NCBI RefSeq assembly: GCF_004310345.1
Contig: NZ_SISK01000002.1
Span: forward strand, 1-64,000
Direction: 5' to 3'
DNA from: Paracoccus subflavus
GTDB taxonomy: Bacteria; Pseudomonadota; Alphaproteobacteria; Rhodobacterales; Rhodobacteraceae
DNA: 64,000 bases
Both the position numbers and the translations under genes were made by a program. Shown in pieces: positions 36,360-45,293 of the stretch. The notes beneath the pieces were generated by a model. The model did not search any database. It had not been told where the DNA came from and saw only the letters and a program-made list of their open reading frames with translations. Numbering within the stretch: the first letter of the stretch is position 1; every line of letters begins with the position of its first letter.

Positions 36360-37069
36360 ATCCAACGGCCGACCCGGCGTGTCTGGCTGTTGGCCAGGAT
36401 GACCAGGGTGCGCATGTCCGCCATCTCGGGCCTGACCTGCGACAGGGGCAGGGTCAGGATCGCCTGATCGGGCGTGGAGACGGCGCGGGCCAGGATCATC
36501 AGCCGGTCGTCCCCGCAGCAGCCCCGAAACAGATCCAGCACACGGGCGAATCCGTCGGGCCGGGCGCGGGACCGGGGGTTGTAAAGGGCCAGCGCGAAAT
36601 CGGCCCGCACCGCCAGCCGCAGCCGTTCCTCGATCACCGCCCAGGGCTTGAGGTTGTCCGACAGGTTGACCGCGCAGAAATCATGGCCCAGCGGGGCGCC
36701 TGCGGCGGCCGCGGCGGCCAGCATGGCGGTGATGCCGGGCAGCACCCGGATGTCCAGACCGTGCAGGTCTGGCCGGGTCTCCAGCGCCTCGAACACGGCG
36801 GCGGCCATGGCAAAGACCCCCGGATCGCCCGATGAGACGATCACCACCCGCTGTCCCGACGCGGCCAGATCCAGCGCGTGACGGGCGCGGTCCAGTTCCT
36901 GCCGGTTGTCGGTCGGATAGAGCGTCAGCCCCGGCCGGGGCGCGACGCGCGCGACATAGGGGCCATAGCCCAGAACGGCGGTGGCGTCGTCCAGCGCCGC
37001 CGTGACCTCGGGCGTGACCAGCGCCGCGGCGCCGGGGCCAAGGCCCGCGATGGCCAGCCAGCCGGTCAT
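36335..37069 (-). CDS. cobJ: Precorrin-3B C17-methyltransferase CobJ
   Basis: A 244-residue SAM-dependent corrin methyltransferase that contracts the ring while methylating C17. LAIAGLGPGAAALVTPEV, AVLGYGPYVARV, VVIVSSGDPGVFAMAAAVFEAL, LPGITAMLAAAAAAGAPLGHDF and ALALYNPRS are CobJ features. The start MTGWLAI overlaps the cobI stop by ATGA. Its 3' end overlaps cobK on the other strand by 25 bases. Confidence 0.96.
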   Translation of the reverse strand: MTGWLAIAGLGPGAAALVTPEVTAALDDATAVLGYGPYVARVAPRPGLTLYPTDNRQELDRARHALDLAASGQRVVIVSSGDPGVFAMAAAVFEALETRPDLHGLDIRVLPGITAMLAAAAAAGAPLGHDFCAVNLSDNLKPWAVIEERLRLAVRADFALALYNPRSRARPDGFARVLDLFRGCCGDDRLMILARAVSTPDQAILTLPLSQVRPEMADMRTLVILANSQTRRVGRWIYAPRSMP

Positions 37070-37809
37070 GATACGGACTCGGGCGCGGCCTTGGGACGGC
37101 GGCCATGGCCGTGAACCACGACAAGAGCGAAATAGGGGCAGTCGGCGCCCGTCGCCTCGGCCAGGGGGGTGATGCGCTGGCCGGGCATGGTGCCGCGTTC
37201 GATCAGCCAGGCCTGCGACAGGCGCCCGGCGCGGTCCAGGGCGCGGCGCACCTTGGGCAGGTTGCGGCCGATCTTCATGACAACCAGCGCATCGGCCGTT
37301 TCGGCATGGCGGGCGATGCCATCCTCGGGCAGGGTGCCGGTCAGCACGCACAGAACGTCGTCGCCCCAGGTGATCGGGCGGCCCGTTGCCGTCCAGCAGC
37401 CCGACATCCCCGAGATGCCGGGGATCACCTCGATGGATGCGCGGTGCTGCAGGCGGGCGTGCAGGTGCATGAACGAGCCGTAAAGGAACGGATCGCCCTC
37501 GCACAGGACCACGATATCGGTGCTGCGCGCCAGATCGGCCAGACGGTCGGCCCAGGTGTCATAGAAACCCGCCAGTTGCCGGACATAGTCCGGGCTGTCG
37601 AAGGGCAGTTCCGTGGTCAGCGGATATTCCATCGCCAGTTCCACGGCGTCCGCCCGCAACAGGCCCGCCGCAATGCGCCGCGCTTGTCCCTGACGGCCCG
37701 CCTTGCGGAAAAAGGCCACGTGGCTGGCCGACCGGATGGTGCGGTCGGCCTTGACGCTGATCAGGTCGGGGTCGCCGGGACCAAGCCCGGCGCAGATGAT
37801 CCGGCCCAC
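37066..37809 (-). CDS. cobI: Precorrin-2 C20-methyltransferase CobI
   Basis: A 247-residue SAM-dependent methyltransferase acting at C20 of precorrin-2. IICAGLGPGDPDLISVKADRT at the start, AMEYPLTTELPFD, VVLCEGDPFLYGSFMHLHARL, VIPGISGMSGCWTATGRPIT and LVVMKIGRNLPKVRRAL all fit. The start is GTG at 37809, since AAAGGGAATAAGC precedes it and no nearby ATG gives the family N-terminus. It is 2 bases after cobH. Confidence 0.94.
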   Translation of the reverse strand: MGRIICAGLGPGDPDLISVKADRTIRSASHVAFFRKAGRQGQARRIAAGLLRADAVELAMEYPLTTELPFDSPDYVRQLAGFYDTWADRLADLARSTDIVVLCEGDPFLYGSFMHLHARLQHRASIEVIPGISGMSGCWTATGRPITWGDDVLCVLTGTLPEDGIARHAETADALVVMKIGRNLPKVRRALDRAGRLSQAWLIERGTMPGQRITPLAEATGADCPYFALVVVHGHGRRPKAAPESVS

Positions 37810-37811
37810 GC

Positions 37812-38441
37812 TTATTCCCTTTCCCCCGCCAGCGCATTGATGGCTGCCACGGTGATCGCCGATCCGCCCAGCCGCCCATGCACCGTGATCGCGGGGCAGG
37901 GCGGGGTCTGCATCAGCGCGGCCTTGGATTCGGCGGCGCCCACAAAGCCCACCGGGCAGCCGATGATGGCCGCCGGGCGCGGGCAGTCGGGGTTTTCCAG
38001 CAGGTTCAGCAGGTGGAACAGCGCAGTGGGCGCATTGCCGATGGCCACGACGGCGCCCTCCAGGTGGTCGTGCCACAGATCCACAGCCGCCGCTGTCCGG
38101 GTGGTGCCCAGCCGCGCGGCACGGGCGGGAACCTGGGGGTCGTTCAGGGTGCAGATCACGCGGTTGCCGGCGGGCAGGCGCGGGCGGGTGATCGCCTCGC
38201 TGACCATGCGAACGTCGCACAGGATCGGGGCGCCCGCTTGCAGCGCCGCCCGCGCGGCGCTTGCCGCGCCGGGGGTAAAGGCCACATGCGCCTCCAGCCC
38301 GACAAGGCCCGCGGCGTGGATCATGCGCACCACGACGGTTTCCTCGTCAGGGTCAAGGCGGGACAGGTCGGCCTCGGACCGGATGATGGCAAAGGACTGG
38401 CGATAGATCTCGGCGCCGTCCGTCAGAAAGGAATGGGGCAT
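37812..38441 (-). CDS. cobH: Precorrin-8X methylmutase CobH
   Basis: A 209-residue enzyme moving the C11 methyl to C12, giving hydrogenobyrinate. EIYRQSFAIIRSEADLSRL, VRMIHAAGLVG (with the catalytic histidine), DVRMVSEAITRPRLP, AVVAIGNAPTALFHLL and IIGCPVGFVGAAESKAAL are diagnostic. The start MPHSFLTDG shares a base with the cobG stop. Operon order cobG-H-I-J is standard for the aerobic pathway. Confidence 0.97.
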   Translation of the reverse strand: MPHSFLTDGAEIYRQSFAIIRSEADLSRLDPDEETVVVRMIHAAGLVGLEAHVAFTPGAASAARAALQAGAPILCDVRMVSEAITRPRLPAGNRVICTLNDPQVPARAARLGTTRTAAAVDLWHDHLEGAVVAIGNAPTALFHLLNLLENPDCPRPAAIIGCPVGFVGAAESKAALMQTPPCPAITVHGRLGGSAITVAAINALAGERE

Positions 38442-39610
38442 CAGGGGCCTTGGGTCTGGGGGCGGGTCTGGGGGCGGGTCAGGATCTGGGGCAGATCGGT
38501 GGCGGCGATGACCGGGCCGGGGTCGCAGGCCCGTCCCGCCTGGACCACGGCGAACCCCGCCCCGGTGGCGGTCAGCGTCACGGGCGCGGCGCCCGGATGG
38601 GCGCAGCCCTTGGTGCAGCCCGACACATGCAGCAAGCCGCCCCTGGGCACAAGCGGGGCCAAGTCGCGGGCCAGCGACCGCGTTTCCCCAAGGGCCTGCG
38701 GACAGCCCGGCGCGCCGGTGCAGGCGACCACCCGCAGCAGCGGATCGGCGGGATCGGCGATCACCCCCGGCAGCCCCGGCAGATCGGGCAGGCGCCGCGC
38801 CCCCTCCAGCAGCAGCATCCGCCAAGGTGTCAGCCGCAGGTCATGGCCCAGCGCGGCCAGCGCGGCCAGGCTGTCCGCCGTCATCTGCCCGAAAGCCAGC
38901 GCCAGCAGCGCCCCCTCGGGGCGCAGGCCGGGGTCGGGTGCGGACCGGGCGGGGGCGGGATACGCCGTGCCGGACAGATCGGCCGGCAGGCAGGCTCCAC
39001 CGGCGATCAGGGCGGCCATGCGCCCGCGTCCGCCGCTGATCCCCCCGGCCTCGACGAACCACCGGGCGAGGCTGACGGCGAGGACCGGGGCCTCGGCCTC
39101 GGTCACGGGGCGGCCGGTCGGCACTCTGTCCGGGCGCAGGATCAGCCCGCCTTCTGTTCCCCGTTCGATGCGGATGTCGCCCGGCACGCCGTCCAGCCAG
39201 CGGTCCGGTGCCACGTCCAGCGCGAATCCGAACTTGGCCGGCAAAGGGGGCAAATCTGCCAGGGCATCGGCCAAAGTCGCCGCCAGCCCGTCCGCCTGGG
39301 CAAAGGGCGACACGGTGATGTTGCGGCGGCTTTCGCTTGCCAGATCGCGGTCGATCAGCCCCAGAATCGCCAGATCGGCCAGCAGGGCGGGATGGCTGGC
39401 GGGGGTTACGCCGCGCAGTTGCAGGTTCGCGCGCGACGACAGGTCGATCAGCCCGTTGCCATGCGCCCGCGCGGCGCGCGCCAGCCCGGCAGACTGTTCG
39501 GGCGTCAGGCGCCCGGCATGGGGACGCACCCGCACCACCAGCCCGTCGCCAGACGGCATGGGGCGCAACGCGCCGGGACACCAGCCCTGGACAAGGGGCG
39601 CGCGGGTCAT
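38441..39610 (-). CDS. cobG: Precorrin-3B synthase CobG
   Basis: A 389-residue oxygen-dependent enzyme, related to nitrite/sulfite reductases, marking the aerobic pathway. It shows VVRVRPHAGRLTPEQSAGL, NGLIDLSSRANLQLRGV and SRRNITVSPFA; [4Fe-4S] cysteines are in VACTGAPGCPQAL and VSGCTKGCAHPG. It makes precorrin-3B with the gamma-lactone. The C-terminal tail TRPQTRPQTQGP comes from a short tandem DNA repeat. It overlaps cobH by one base and cobN by 4. Confidence 0.95.
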   Translation of the reverse strand: MTRAPLVQGWCPGALRPMPSGDGLVVRVRPHAGRLTPEQSAGLARAARAHGNGLIDLSSRANLQLRGVTPASHPALLADLAILGLIDRDLASESRRNITVSPFAQADGLAATLADALADLPPLPAKFGFALDVAPDRWLDGVPGDIRIERGTEGGLILRPDRVPTGRPVTEAEAPVLAVSLARWFVEAGGISGGRGRMAALIAGGACLPADLSGTAYPAPARSAPDPGLRPEGALLALAFGQMTADSLAALAALGHDLRLTPWRMLLLEGARRLPDLPGLPGVIADPADPLLRVVACTGAPGCPQALGETRSLARDLAPLVPRGGLLHVSGCTKGCAHPGAAPVTLTATGAGFAVVQAGRACDPGPVIAATDLPQILTRPQTRPQTQGP

Positions 39611-42600
39611 GGCAGCCGCTCGGAGTCGGTCCGGGCGTTACGCCCGCTGTGCCACAGACCCGCCGCGCGCAGGGCGTCGAAGCGCGCGCGCAGGGCGGCC
39701 AGCGCCGCGGGATTTTCCCGGTCCATGAAGGCCACCACCTCGGGGCGCCCCAGGGTGGCGTCGTGATACAGGTCGAACAGATGCGGGGGCACGGCGCGGG
39801 CCAGATGGGCGAATGCGCCCAGGTTGTCGGCGGTGGCGGCGATCTCGGCCGCGCCGCGAAATCCGTGGCGCATCATGCCGGCGACCCAGCGCGGATTGGC
39901 CGCGCGGGCCCGGACCGTTCGGGCGATTTCCTCGGACAGGGCACGGGCGCGGGGCGCGCCGGGGCGCGTGGCGTCCAGGTGATAGAGCGCCGCCGGACCT
40001 GTGCCCAGCCGGTGCAGCGCGGCGGCGAATCCCGCCTGATGGGCGGCAAAGTCGGGGGCCATCAGCAGGTCGGTCTCGGGCAGATCCTGCACATGGGCAA
40101 AGGCATCGGCCCCGCGCAGCCGGGTTTCCAGCGCGTCGCGCGCAGGCTGGGCGGTCCCCTGCGGGCCGATCGCCCAGCCTGACCCTGCCAGCCACGCCTC
40201 GCCCGCGCGGGCACGGGCATCGGGGGCATAGTCGGTCAGCATCGGCCCCATGCCCAGGCCGTAATGGCCAGGCCTTGGGCCGAACACCCGCGGCCCCCCC
40301 TGCCGATAGGGGTTGTCAGCCGCGTCCTCGTCGCGCGCCGCCAGGGCCTCGGCGGCCAGGGCGAACATCTGTGCAAGGCCGGGAAACACGTCGCGGAACA
40401 GGCCCGACACCCGCAGCGTCACGTCGATGCGCGGGCGCCCCAGCAGGGCCAGGGGCACCACCTCGACCCCCGAAACCCGCCCCGACGCCCCGTCCCAAAC
40501 CGGCGCCAGCCCTGCCAGATGCAGCGCCATGGCGAATTCCTCGCCCGCCGTGCGCATCGAGGCCGATCCCCACAGATCGACGACCAGCCCGCGCGGCCAG
40601 TCGCCATGATCCTGCAGATGGCGGCGCAGCAGTTCCTCGGCCAGCTTTACCCCCTGGACATGGGCGCCTTGCGTCGGCACGGCGCGGGGATCGACGGAAA
40701 ACAGGTTGCGCCCGGTGGGCAGAACGTCCCCCCGCCCCCGCCAGGGCGAGCCCGAGGGGCCGGGCGCCACGAACCGCCCGTCCAGCGCCGCCAGCAGGCC
40801 CGCATCCTCGCCCGGCGCCGTGCCGAACACATGCAGCCCGTCGCAGAGCCGGCTGTCCTTGAGGTCGCAGACGAAACGGTCGATCCGGGCGATCGCCTCG
40901 GCCGGGGGGATATCGGAAGGCAGGGTCAGGTCGCGGTCGATGTGCTGGGCCGCCGCCGCGTTGCGGATGGCCGCGACCAGACGCAGGCGCCGGGCCGGGT
41001 CCAGCCCGTCGGCGGTCGAATATTCGTCCAGCAGCCGTTCGAGATCCTCGAGACCGGCGGGCAGATCGCTGTCCACCAGCGGGGGCGGCAGATGGCCCAG
41101 CGTGACGGCGCCGATGCGGCGCTTGGCCTGCGCGGCCTCGCCCGGGTCGTTGACGATGAAGGGATAGACAAAGGGCAGGGCGCGCGCCAGCGCCTCGGGC
41201 CAGCAGGCGTCCGACAGGGCGACGGCCTTGCCGGGCAGCCATTCCAGCGTGCCATGTGCGCCCAGATGGATCGCCGCGTGCAGCCCCTGCGCTCGCAGCC
41301 ACAAATAGAAGGCCACATAACCGTGCCGGGGCGTGCGGGACAGGTCGTGGTATTCGTCGCCCCGGATCGCAGCATCGCCCCGTTCGGGTTGCAGGCCCAC
41401 AAGCACATGGCCCCGCCACGCTGCGGCAAAGTGGAATGCACCGTCCCGGCAGGCAGGATCGGCCTCGGGCCTGCCCCAAGCGGCCTCCAGCGCTTCGCGC
41501 AGGGACTGCGGCAGGCTGTCCAGCGCACGGTGATAGTCGGCCAAAGGCCAGGATTGCGTGTCCCGCAGCAGCGCCGGGGCCAACGGGCCGGCGGGTGCGG
41601 TGGCATAGCCATGGGCGGCCAGCACCGACAGGATGCGGTCGGCCGAGGCCGGCGCGTCCAGTCCGACCGCATGGGCGATCTGGTCGTCGCGGCCGGGATA
41701 GGTGGACAGGATCATCGCCAGCCGGCGCTGGCCGGGCGGGGTGCGGGCCAGCCGCCGCCAGCCGTCCGCCTGGTCCAGCACCGCCGCCACCCGAGCGTCG
41801 TCGGCGCGGTGGGCAAAGCGGGCATATTCCAGGTCGGGATCGCGCCGCCCGGGCGCCTTGAAGCTGATCACGCCCGCGAACAGGCGTCCATCCACCTCGG
41901 GCAGGACCACATGCATGGCCAGGTCCGCCGGGGACAGGCCCCGGTCGGATTCCGCCCAGTCGTGCCGCCGCGCGGTGGACAGCGCCACCTGAAAGACCGG
42001 GCAGCCAGGCCCGTCCAGGGGCGAGCCGCCGTCCGGTTCGCGCGCGGAAAAGGCGGTGGCGTTCCAGATCGCGGCCAGCCCCCGCCCCGCCAGCGCGTCC
42101 CGGATCCAGCCCGCCGCCCCCGGCGCCTTGAGCGAGGGCGCGAACAACCCGTGGCAGCGCCAGCCCCGCGCCCGCGCGCCCCGGATCAGGGCATCGACCG
42201 GCCCGGTATCGGCCGCCGTCAGATAGCTGCGGTAAAAGACCACGACACCGTCGCAGGCGTCCGGCGCCGGGACCATGCCCCTGTCGGGATCATACCAGCC
42301 GCAGGGGGGTACGGTTCCCTCGCCCGCGACAGGTGCGGCCTCCAGCCCCCCGGCGCGCGTCAGGTCGGCCAGCGCCATCCGGGCCGCCACCGCGCCCCCC
42401 GCGTCGCAAAGCGCCCCCAGCCGGCGCAGCAGCGGGACCGGCAGGGTGGAGGCCGCGTCCAGGGCGGGATCGTCGCGCCCGTCGGCGGGCAGCACCGCCA
42501 GCGCGATCCCCCGGCGGCGGGCCATGTCCGCCAGGCTGGCGATGCCGTGGGGCCAGTATCCCTGCCCGCCGATCAGCCGGACCAGCACCGCCCGCGCGCG

Positions 42601-42840
42601 GGTCAGGGTGCGGTCCAGATAGGTATCGACCGAAACCGGATGCCTCAGCGCCACCAGATTGGCCAGCCGCAGCGCAGGCAGGGGCTGCCCCTGGGCACGC
42701 GCCTGGTGCCATCCTGCCGCGAAAGCGCCCAGGTCACTGTCGGAAAAGGACAGAACGACCAGATCGGCCGGGCTCTGGCCAAGGTCGGTCGGAACCTCGG
42801 TTTCCTCGAGCCCGTGGCTTTCGCGAAAGACGATATGCAT
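39607..42840 (-). CDS. cobN: Cobaltochelatase subunit CobN
   Basis: A 1077-residue ATP-dependent cobaltochelatase large subunit that inserts cobalt into hydrogenobyrinate a,c-diamide with CobS and CobT. It resembles the magnesium chelatase H subunit. Recognisable stretches are VVFYRSYLTAADTGPVDALI, IHLGAHGTLEWLPGKAVALS, VDLWGSASMRTAGEEFAMAL and GPRPGHYGLGMGPML. The start MHIVFRES at 42840 lies 4 bases after cobW. cobS and cobT are not in the window. Confidence 0.96.
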   Translation of the reverse strand: MHIVFRESHGLEETEVPTDLGQSPADLVVLSFSDSDLGAFAAGWHQARAQGQPLPALRLANLVALRHPVSVDTYLDRTLTRARAVLVRLIGGQGYWPHGIASLADMARRRGIALAVLPADGRDDPALDAASTLPVPLLRRLGALCDAGGAVAARMALADLTRAGGLEAAPVAGEGTVPPCGWYDPDRGMVPAPDACDGVVVFYRSYLTAADTGPVDALIRGARARGWRCHGLFAPSLKAPGAAGWIRDALAGRGLAAIWNATAFSAREPDGGSPLDGPGCPVFQVALSTARRHDWAESDRGLSPADLAMHVVLPEVDGRLFAGVISFKAPGRRDPDLEYARFAHRADDARVAAVLDQADGWRRLARTPPGQRRLAMILSTYPGRDDQIAHAVGLDAPASADRILSVLAAHGYATAPAGPLAPALLRDTQSWPLADYHRALDSLPQSLREALEAAWGRPEADPACRDGAFHFAAAWRGHVLVGLQPERGDAAIRGDEYHDLSRTPRHGYVAFYLWLRAQGLHAAIHLGAHGTLEWLPGKAVALSDACWPEALARALPFVYPFIVNDPGEAAQAKRRIGAVTLGHLPPPLVDSDLPAGLEDLERLLDEYSTADGLDPARRLRLVAAIRNAAAAQHIDRDLTLPSDIPPAEAIARIDRFVCDLKDSRLCDGLHVFGTAPGEDAGLLAALDGRFVAPGPSGSPWRGRGDVLPTGRNLFSVDPRAVPTQGAHVQGVKLAEELLRRHLQDHGDWPRGLVVDLWGSASMRTAGEEFAMALHLAGLAPVWDGASGRVSGVEVVPLALLGRPRIDVTLRVSGLFRDVFPGLAQMFALAAEALAARDEDAADNPYRQGGPRVFGPRPGHYGLGMGPMLTDYAPDARARAGEAWLAGSGWAIGPQGTAQPARDALETRLRGADAFAHVQDLPETDLLMAPDFAAHQAGFAAALHRLGTGPAALYHLDATRPGAPRARALSEEIARTVRARAANPRWVAGMMRHGFRGAAEIAATADNLGAFAHLARAVPPHLFDLYHDATLGRPEVVAFMDRENPAALAALRARFDALRAAGLWHSGRNARTDSERLP

Positions 42841-42844
42841 GGCG

Positions 42845-43897
42845 TCACAAGACCGCAGCAAGGGCCGCGCGGATCGCGGCGGGGTCGATGCGGTCGTGTT
42901 CGGCGATCAGCACCAGCCGGCCCCGGCGCGGTGCGCCGCCCCAGGGGCGATCGAACTGGTGGCGCACCCGTTCGCCCACCGCCTGCACCAGAAGCCGCAT
43001 CGGCCGCCCGGCCACGGCGACATGGCCCTTGACGCGCAGGATGTCGCGGTCGCGCGCAAGGCCACGGAGCGTTTCCGCCAGGGCCTCGGGGTCGGCGATC
43101 TCGGGCAGGTCGATGACGATGCTGTCGAAGTCGTCGTGTTCGTGGTCGTCCGCGCCGTCGTGATGGCTGGGACGCGCGGCCAGGTCATCCTCGGCGGCGG
43201 CGCCAAGACCCAGGATCACCCGCGGGTCGATGGCGCCATCCGTGACGGGCAGGACCGGCATCCGGCGCGGCGCCACGGCCGCGATGGCCGCGCGGGCGGC
43301 GTCCAGGCCCGCAGGCCCCGCCAGGTCGGCCTTGGTCAACAGCACGATGTCGGCGCAGGCGATCTGATCCTCGAACACTTCGCCCAGGGGCGTGTCGTGG
43401 TCCAGGCTGTCGTCGGCCGCGCGCTGGGCCTGCACGGCGGCGGGGTCGGGGGCGAAACGGCCGGCCGCCACAGCCTCGGCGTCGGCCAGGGCGATCACGC
43501 CGTCCACCGTGACGCGCGATCGGATCGCGGGCCAGTCAAAGGCCCGCAGCAGGGGCTTGGGCAGCGCCAGACCCGAGGTTTCGATCAGGATGTGGTCGGG
43601 CCGCCGGGGCAGGGCCAGCAGCGCCTCGACCGTGGGGATGAAATCGTCGGCCACGGTGCAGCAGATGCAGCCGTTGGCCAGTTCCACGATATTCTCGGCG
43701 GGACAGTTCTCGTCGGCGCAGGATTTCAGGATGTCGCCATCCACGCCCATGCTGCCGAATTCGTTGACCACCACCGCCAGTCGCCGGCCCTGAGGATTCT
43801 CCATCAGGTGACGGATCAGCGTGGTCTTGCCCGCGCCCAGAAAGCCGGTGACGATGGTGACGGGGATCTTGGACAGATCAAGCGCGGGGTTGGTCAA
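42845..43897 (-). CDS. cobW: Cobalamin biosynthesis GTPase CobW
   Basis: A 350-residue metallochaperone GTPase of the COG0523 family. The P-loop GFLGAGKTT is at residues 18-26, the metal-binding CxCC of ELANGCICCT at 77-80, and the GTPase NKxD site is LLTKADLAG. A His/Asp-rich segment (PSHHDGADDHEHDD) lies near residue 250. It probably delivers cobalt to CobN. Its start overlaps the DUF1636 gene by 4 bases. Confidence 0.95.
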   Translation of the reverse strand: MTNPALDLSKIPVTIVTGFLGAGKTTLIRHLMENPQGRRLAVVVNEFGSMGVDGDILKSCADENCPAENIVELANGCICCTVADDFIPTVEALLALPRRPDHILIETSGLALPKPLLRAFDWPAIRSRVTVDGVIALADAEAVAAGRFAPDPAAVQAQRAADDSLDHDTPLGEVFEDQIACADIVLLTKADLAGPAGLDAARAAIAAVAPRRMPVLPVTDGAIDPRVILGLGAAAEDDLAARPSHHDGADDHEHDDFDSIVIDLPEIADPEALAETLRGLARDRDILRVKGHVAVAGRPMRLLVQAVGERVRHQFDRPWGGAPRRGRLVLIAEHDRIDPAAIRAALAAVL

Positions 43898-44256
43898 GGC
43901 AGGTCTCCGATCGGGGGAATGCGGGCCAGGGATTGCTTGCGGAACACGGGCGGCCGGTCGCGCCAGGGCACAAGGCCGTCGGGGGCGGCGGCATAGGCGG
44001 CGGCGCCGGCCAGGATGTCAGGCGCGTCGGCATCGGTCATGCGGCCATAGACATAGGACCAGCGGCCCGGCGCGGTCAGCGCCAACGAACAGCCCTGCGA
44101 ACAGGCCGACAGGCATTCCACCCGCCGCAGCGTCACACCTTCGGGGACGCCCGCCCGTTCCAGGGCGCGGGCCAGCCGTTCGCCGGGAACGGGGGCGTCC
44201 TCGGCCACCGCCTCGCCGGCGCGGCAGGTGCAACAGATCAGCAGCGTGACGGCCAT
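43894..44256 (-). CDS. DUF1636 metal-binding protein of the cob operon
   Basis: A 120-residue DUF1636 protein, a small ferredoxin-like domain with cysteines in LLICCTCRAG (Cys8, Cys9, Cys11) and VECLSACSQGC (Cys48, Cys52, Cys56), resembling thioredoxin-fold [2Fe-2S] ferredoxins. It is first in the cob operon behind the cobalamin riboswitch and next to CobW/CobN, so a metal-sensing or cobalt-delivery role is likely; this is inference. It overlaps cobW by 4 bases. Confidence 0.85.
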   Translation of the reverse strand: MAVTLLICCTCRAGEAVAEDAPVPGERLARALERAGVPEGVTLRRVECLSACSQGCSLALTAPGRWSYVYGRMTDADAPDILAGAAAYAAAPDGLVPWRDRPPVFRKQSLARIPPIGDLP

Positions 44257-44365
44257 GGCCCCTTGTCTCCGGTCGGTGGCGGCGGGGCAGGCAGGAAAAA
44301 CGCCAGGGCCCGACGGGCCGCGGCGGCTTTCCGGTCGCGGCACACCCCGTCCGCCCGTTCATGCA

Positions 44366-44562
44366 TGTTGCTGGCAGGTCTCCCGGCTTGCGAAGCGGGG
44401 CCAGGGAATGGCCCCCGCCCGACCGCCTTCCCGCACCCCGTCGGGGCCAGTGGCGCAAGGTCGGACACTTCGGTCACGGTCGCGGGGGCGGCTGCGTTCG
44501 GGCCGAACGGCCCTGTCGCATTCCCTCTTCGCCTGTCATGGACAGGAACCAGCTTTGCCTTC
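44366..44562 (-). promoter_or_regulatory. Cobalamin riboswitch
   Basis: Read on the minus strand, this leader has the AdoCbl riboswitch blocks in order: GGTTCCTGTC then GACAGGCGAAGAGGGAAT, GCAGCCGCCCCCGCGACCGT, GCCACTGGCCCCGACGGG, GGGAAGGCGG and, near the 3' end, AAGCCGGGAGACCTGCCAGC. It ends about 110 bases before the DUF1636 start and should turn the cob operon off when cobalamin is plentiful. It also occupies the upstream region of divergent cobO. Confidence 0.9.
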
Positions 44563-44603
44563 ACAGATGCCAGACCCGACCGAAAGTCAAGGAGAGCCTT
44601 GCC

Positions 44604-45227
44604 ATGAGCACCGAAACGCCAGGCGACGACAATGCCCGCCACGCCGCCAAGATGGCGCGGATCAAGGCCGTCCGCGACCGGATGATGCAAACGAAAACCG
44701 GGGAAAAGGGGCTGGTCATCGTCCATACCGGGGCGGGCAAGGGGAAATCCTCGTCCGGGTTCGGGATGATCCTGCGGGCTATCGCCCATGGGATGCCCTG
44801 CGCGGTGGTGCAGTTCATCAAGGGCGGCTGGGATACCGGGGAACGCCGCCTTTTGACCGCGCATTTCGCCGATCTGTGCCAGTTCCATGCCATGGGTGAA
44901 GGATTCACCTGGGAAACCCAGGATCGCGCCCGCGACATCGCCGCGGCGCAGGCGGGCTGGGACAAGGCCCGCGCCCTGATCCGCGACCCGGCAATCCGCA
45001 TGGTGCTGCTGGACGAGATCAACATCGCCCTGCGTTATGGCTATCTGGATGCGGCCGAGGTTCTGGCCTTTCTGCAGACGGAAAAGCCGCCGATGACCCA
45101 TGTGGTGCTGACCGGGCGCAACGCCCATCCCGACCTGATCGAGGCCGCCGACCTGGTGACCGAGATGACGCTGGTCAAGCATCCCTTCCGGTCGGGGATC
45201 AAGGCCCAGCCCGGCGTGGAATACTGA
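44604..45227 (+). CDS. cobO: Cob(I)yrinic acid a,c-diamide adenosyltransferase CobO
   Basis: A 207-residue ATP:corrinoid adenosyltransferase attaching the adenosyl ligand. The P-loop HTGAGKGKSS is at residues 41-50, followed by VVQFIKGGWDTGE, MVLLDEINIALRYGYLD and LTGRNAHPDLIEAADLVTEM, all CobA/CobO features. AAGGAGAG precedes ATG 44604. It is divergent from the cob operon, so its own promoter must be embedded in the DNA encoding the riboswitch. Confidence 0.95.
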   Translation: MSTETPGDDNARHAAKMARIKAVRDRMMQTKTGEKGLVIVHTGAGKGKSSSGFGMILRAIAHGMPCAVVQFIKGGWDTGERRLLTAHFADLCQFHAMGEGFTWETQDRARDIAAAQAGWDKARALIRDPAIRMVLLDEINIALRYGYLDAAEVLAFLQTEKPPMTHVVLTGRNAHPDLIEAADLVTEMTLVKHPFRSGIKAQPGVEY

Positions 45228-45293
45228 CCGACCGGGAACTCTGCTCCGTCTGGACGATTGCACCGGGGACAAACAGCACGGGGGACACAGGTC

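Noticed and set aside
40264-43032. A 922-codon plus-strand open frame opposite cobN
   Set aside because: Its composition is Arg/Gln/Gly-rich with no domain; it is a shadow of the real cobN codons in GC-rich DNA.
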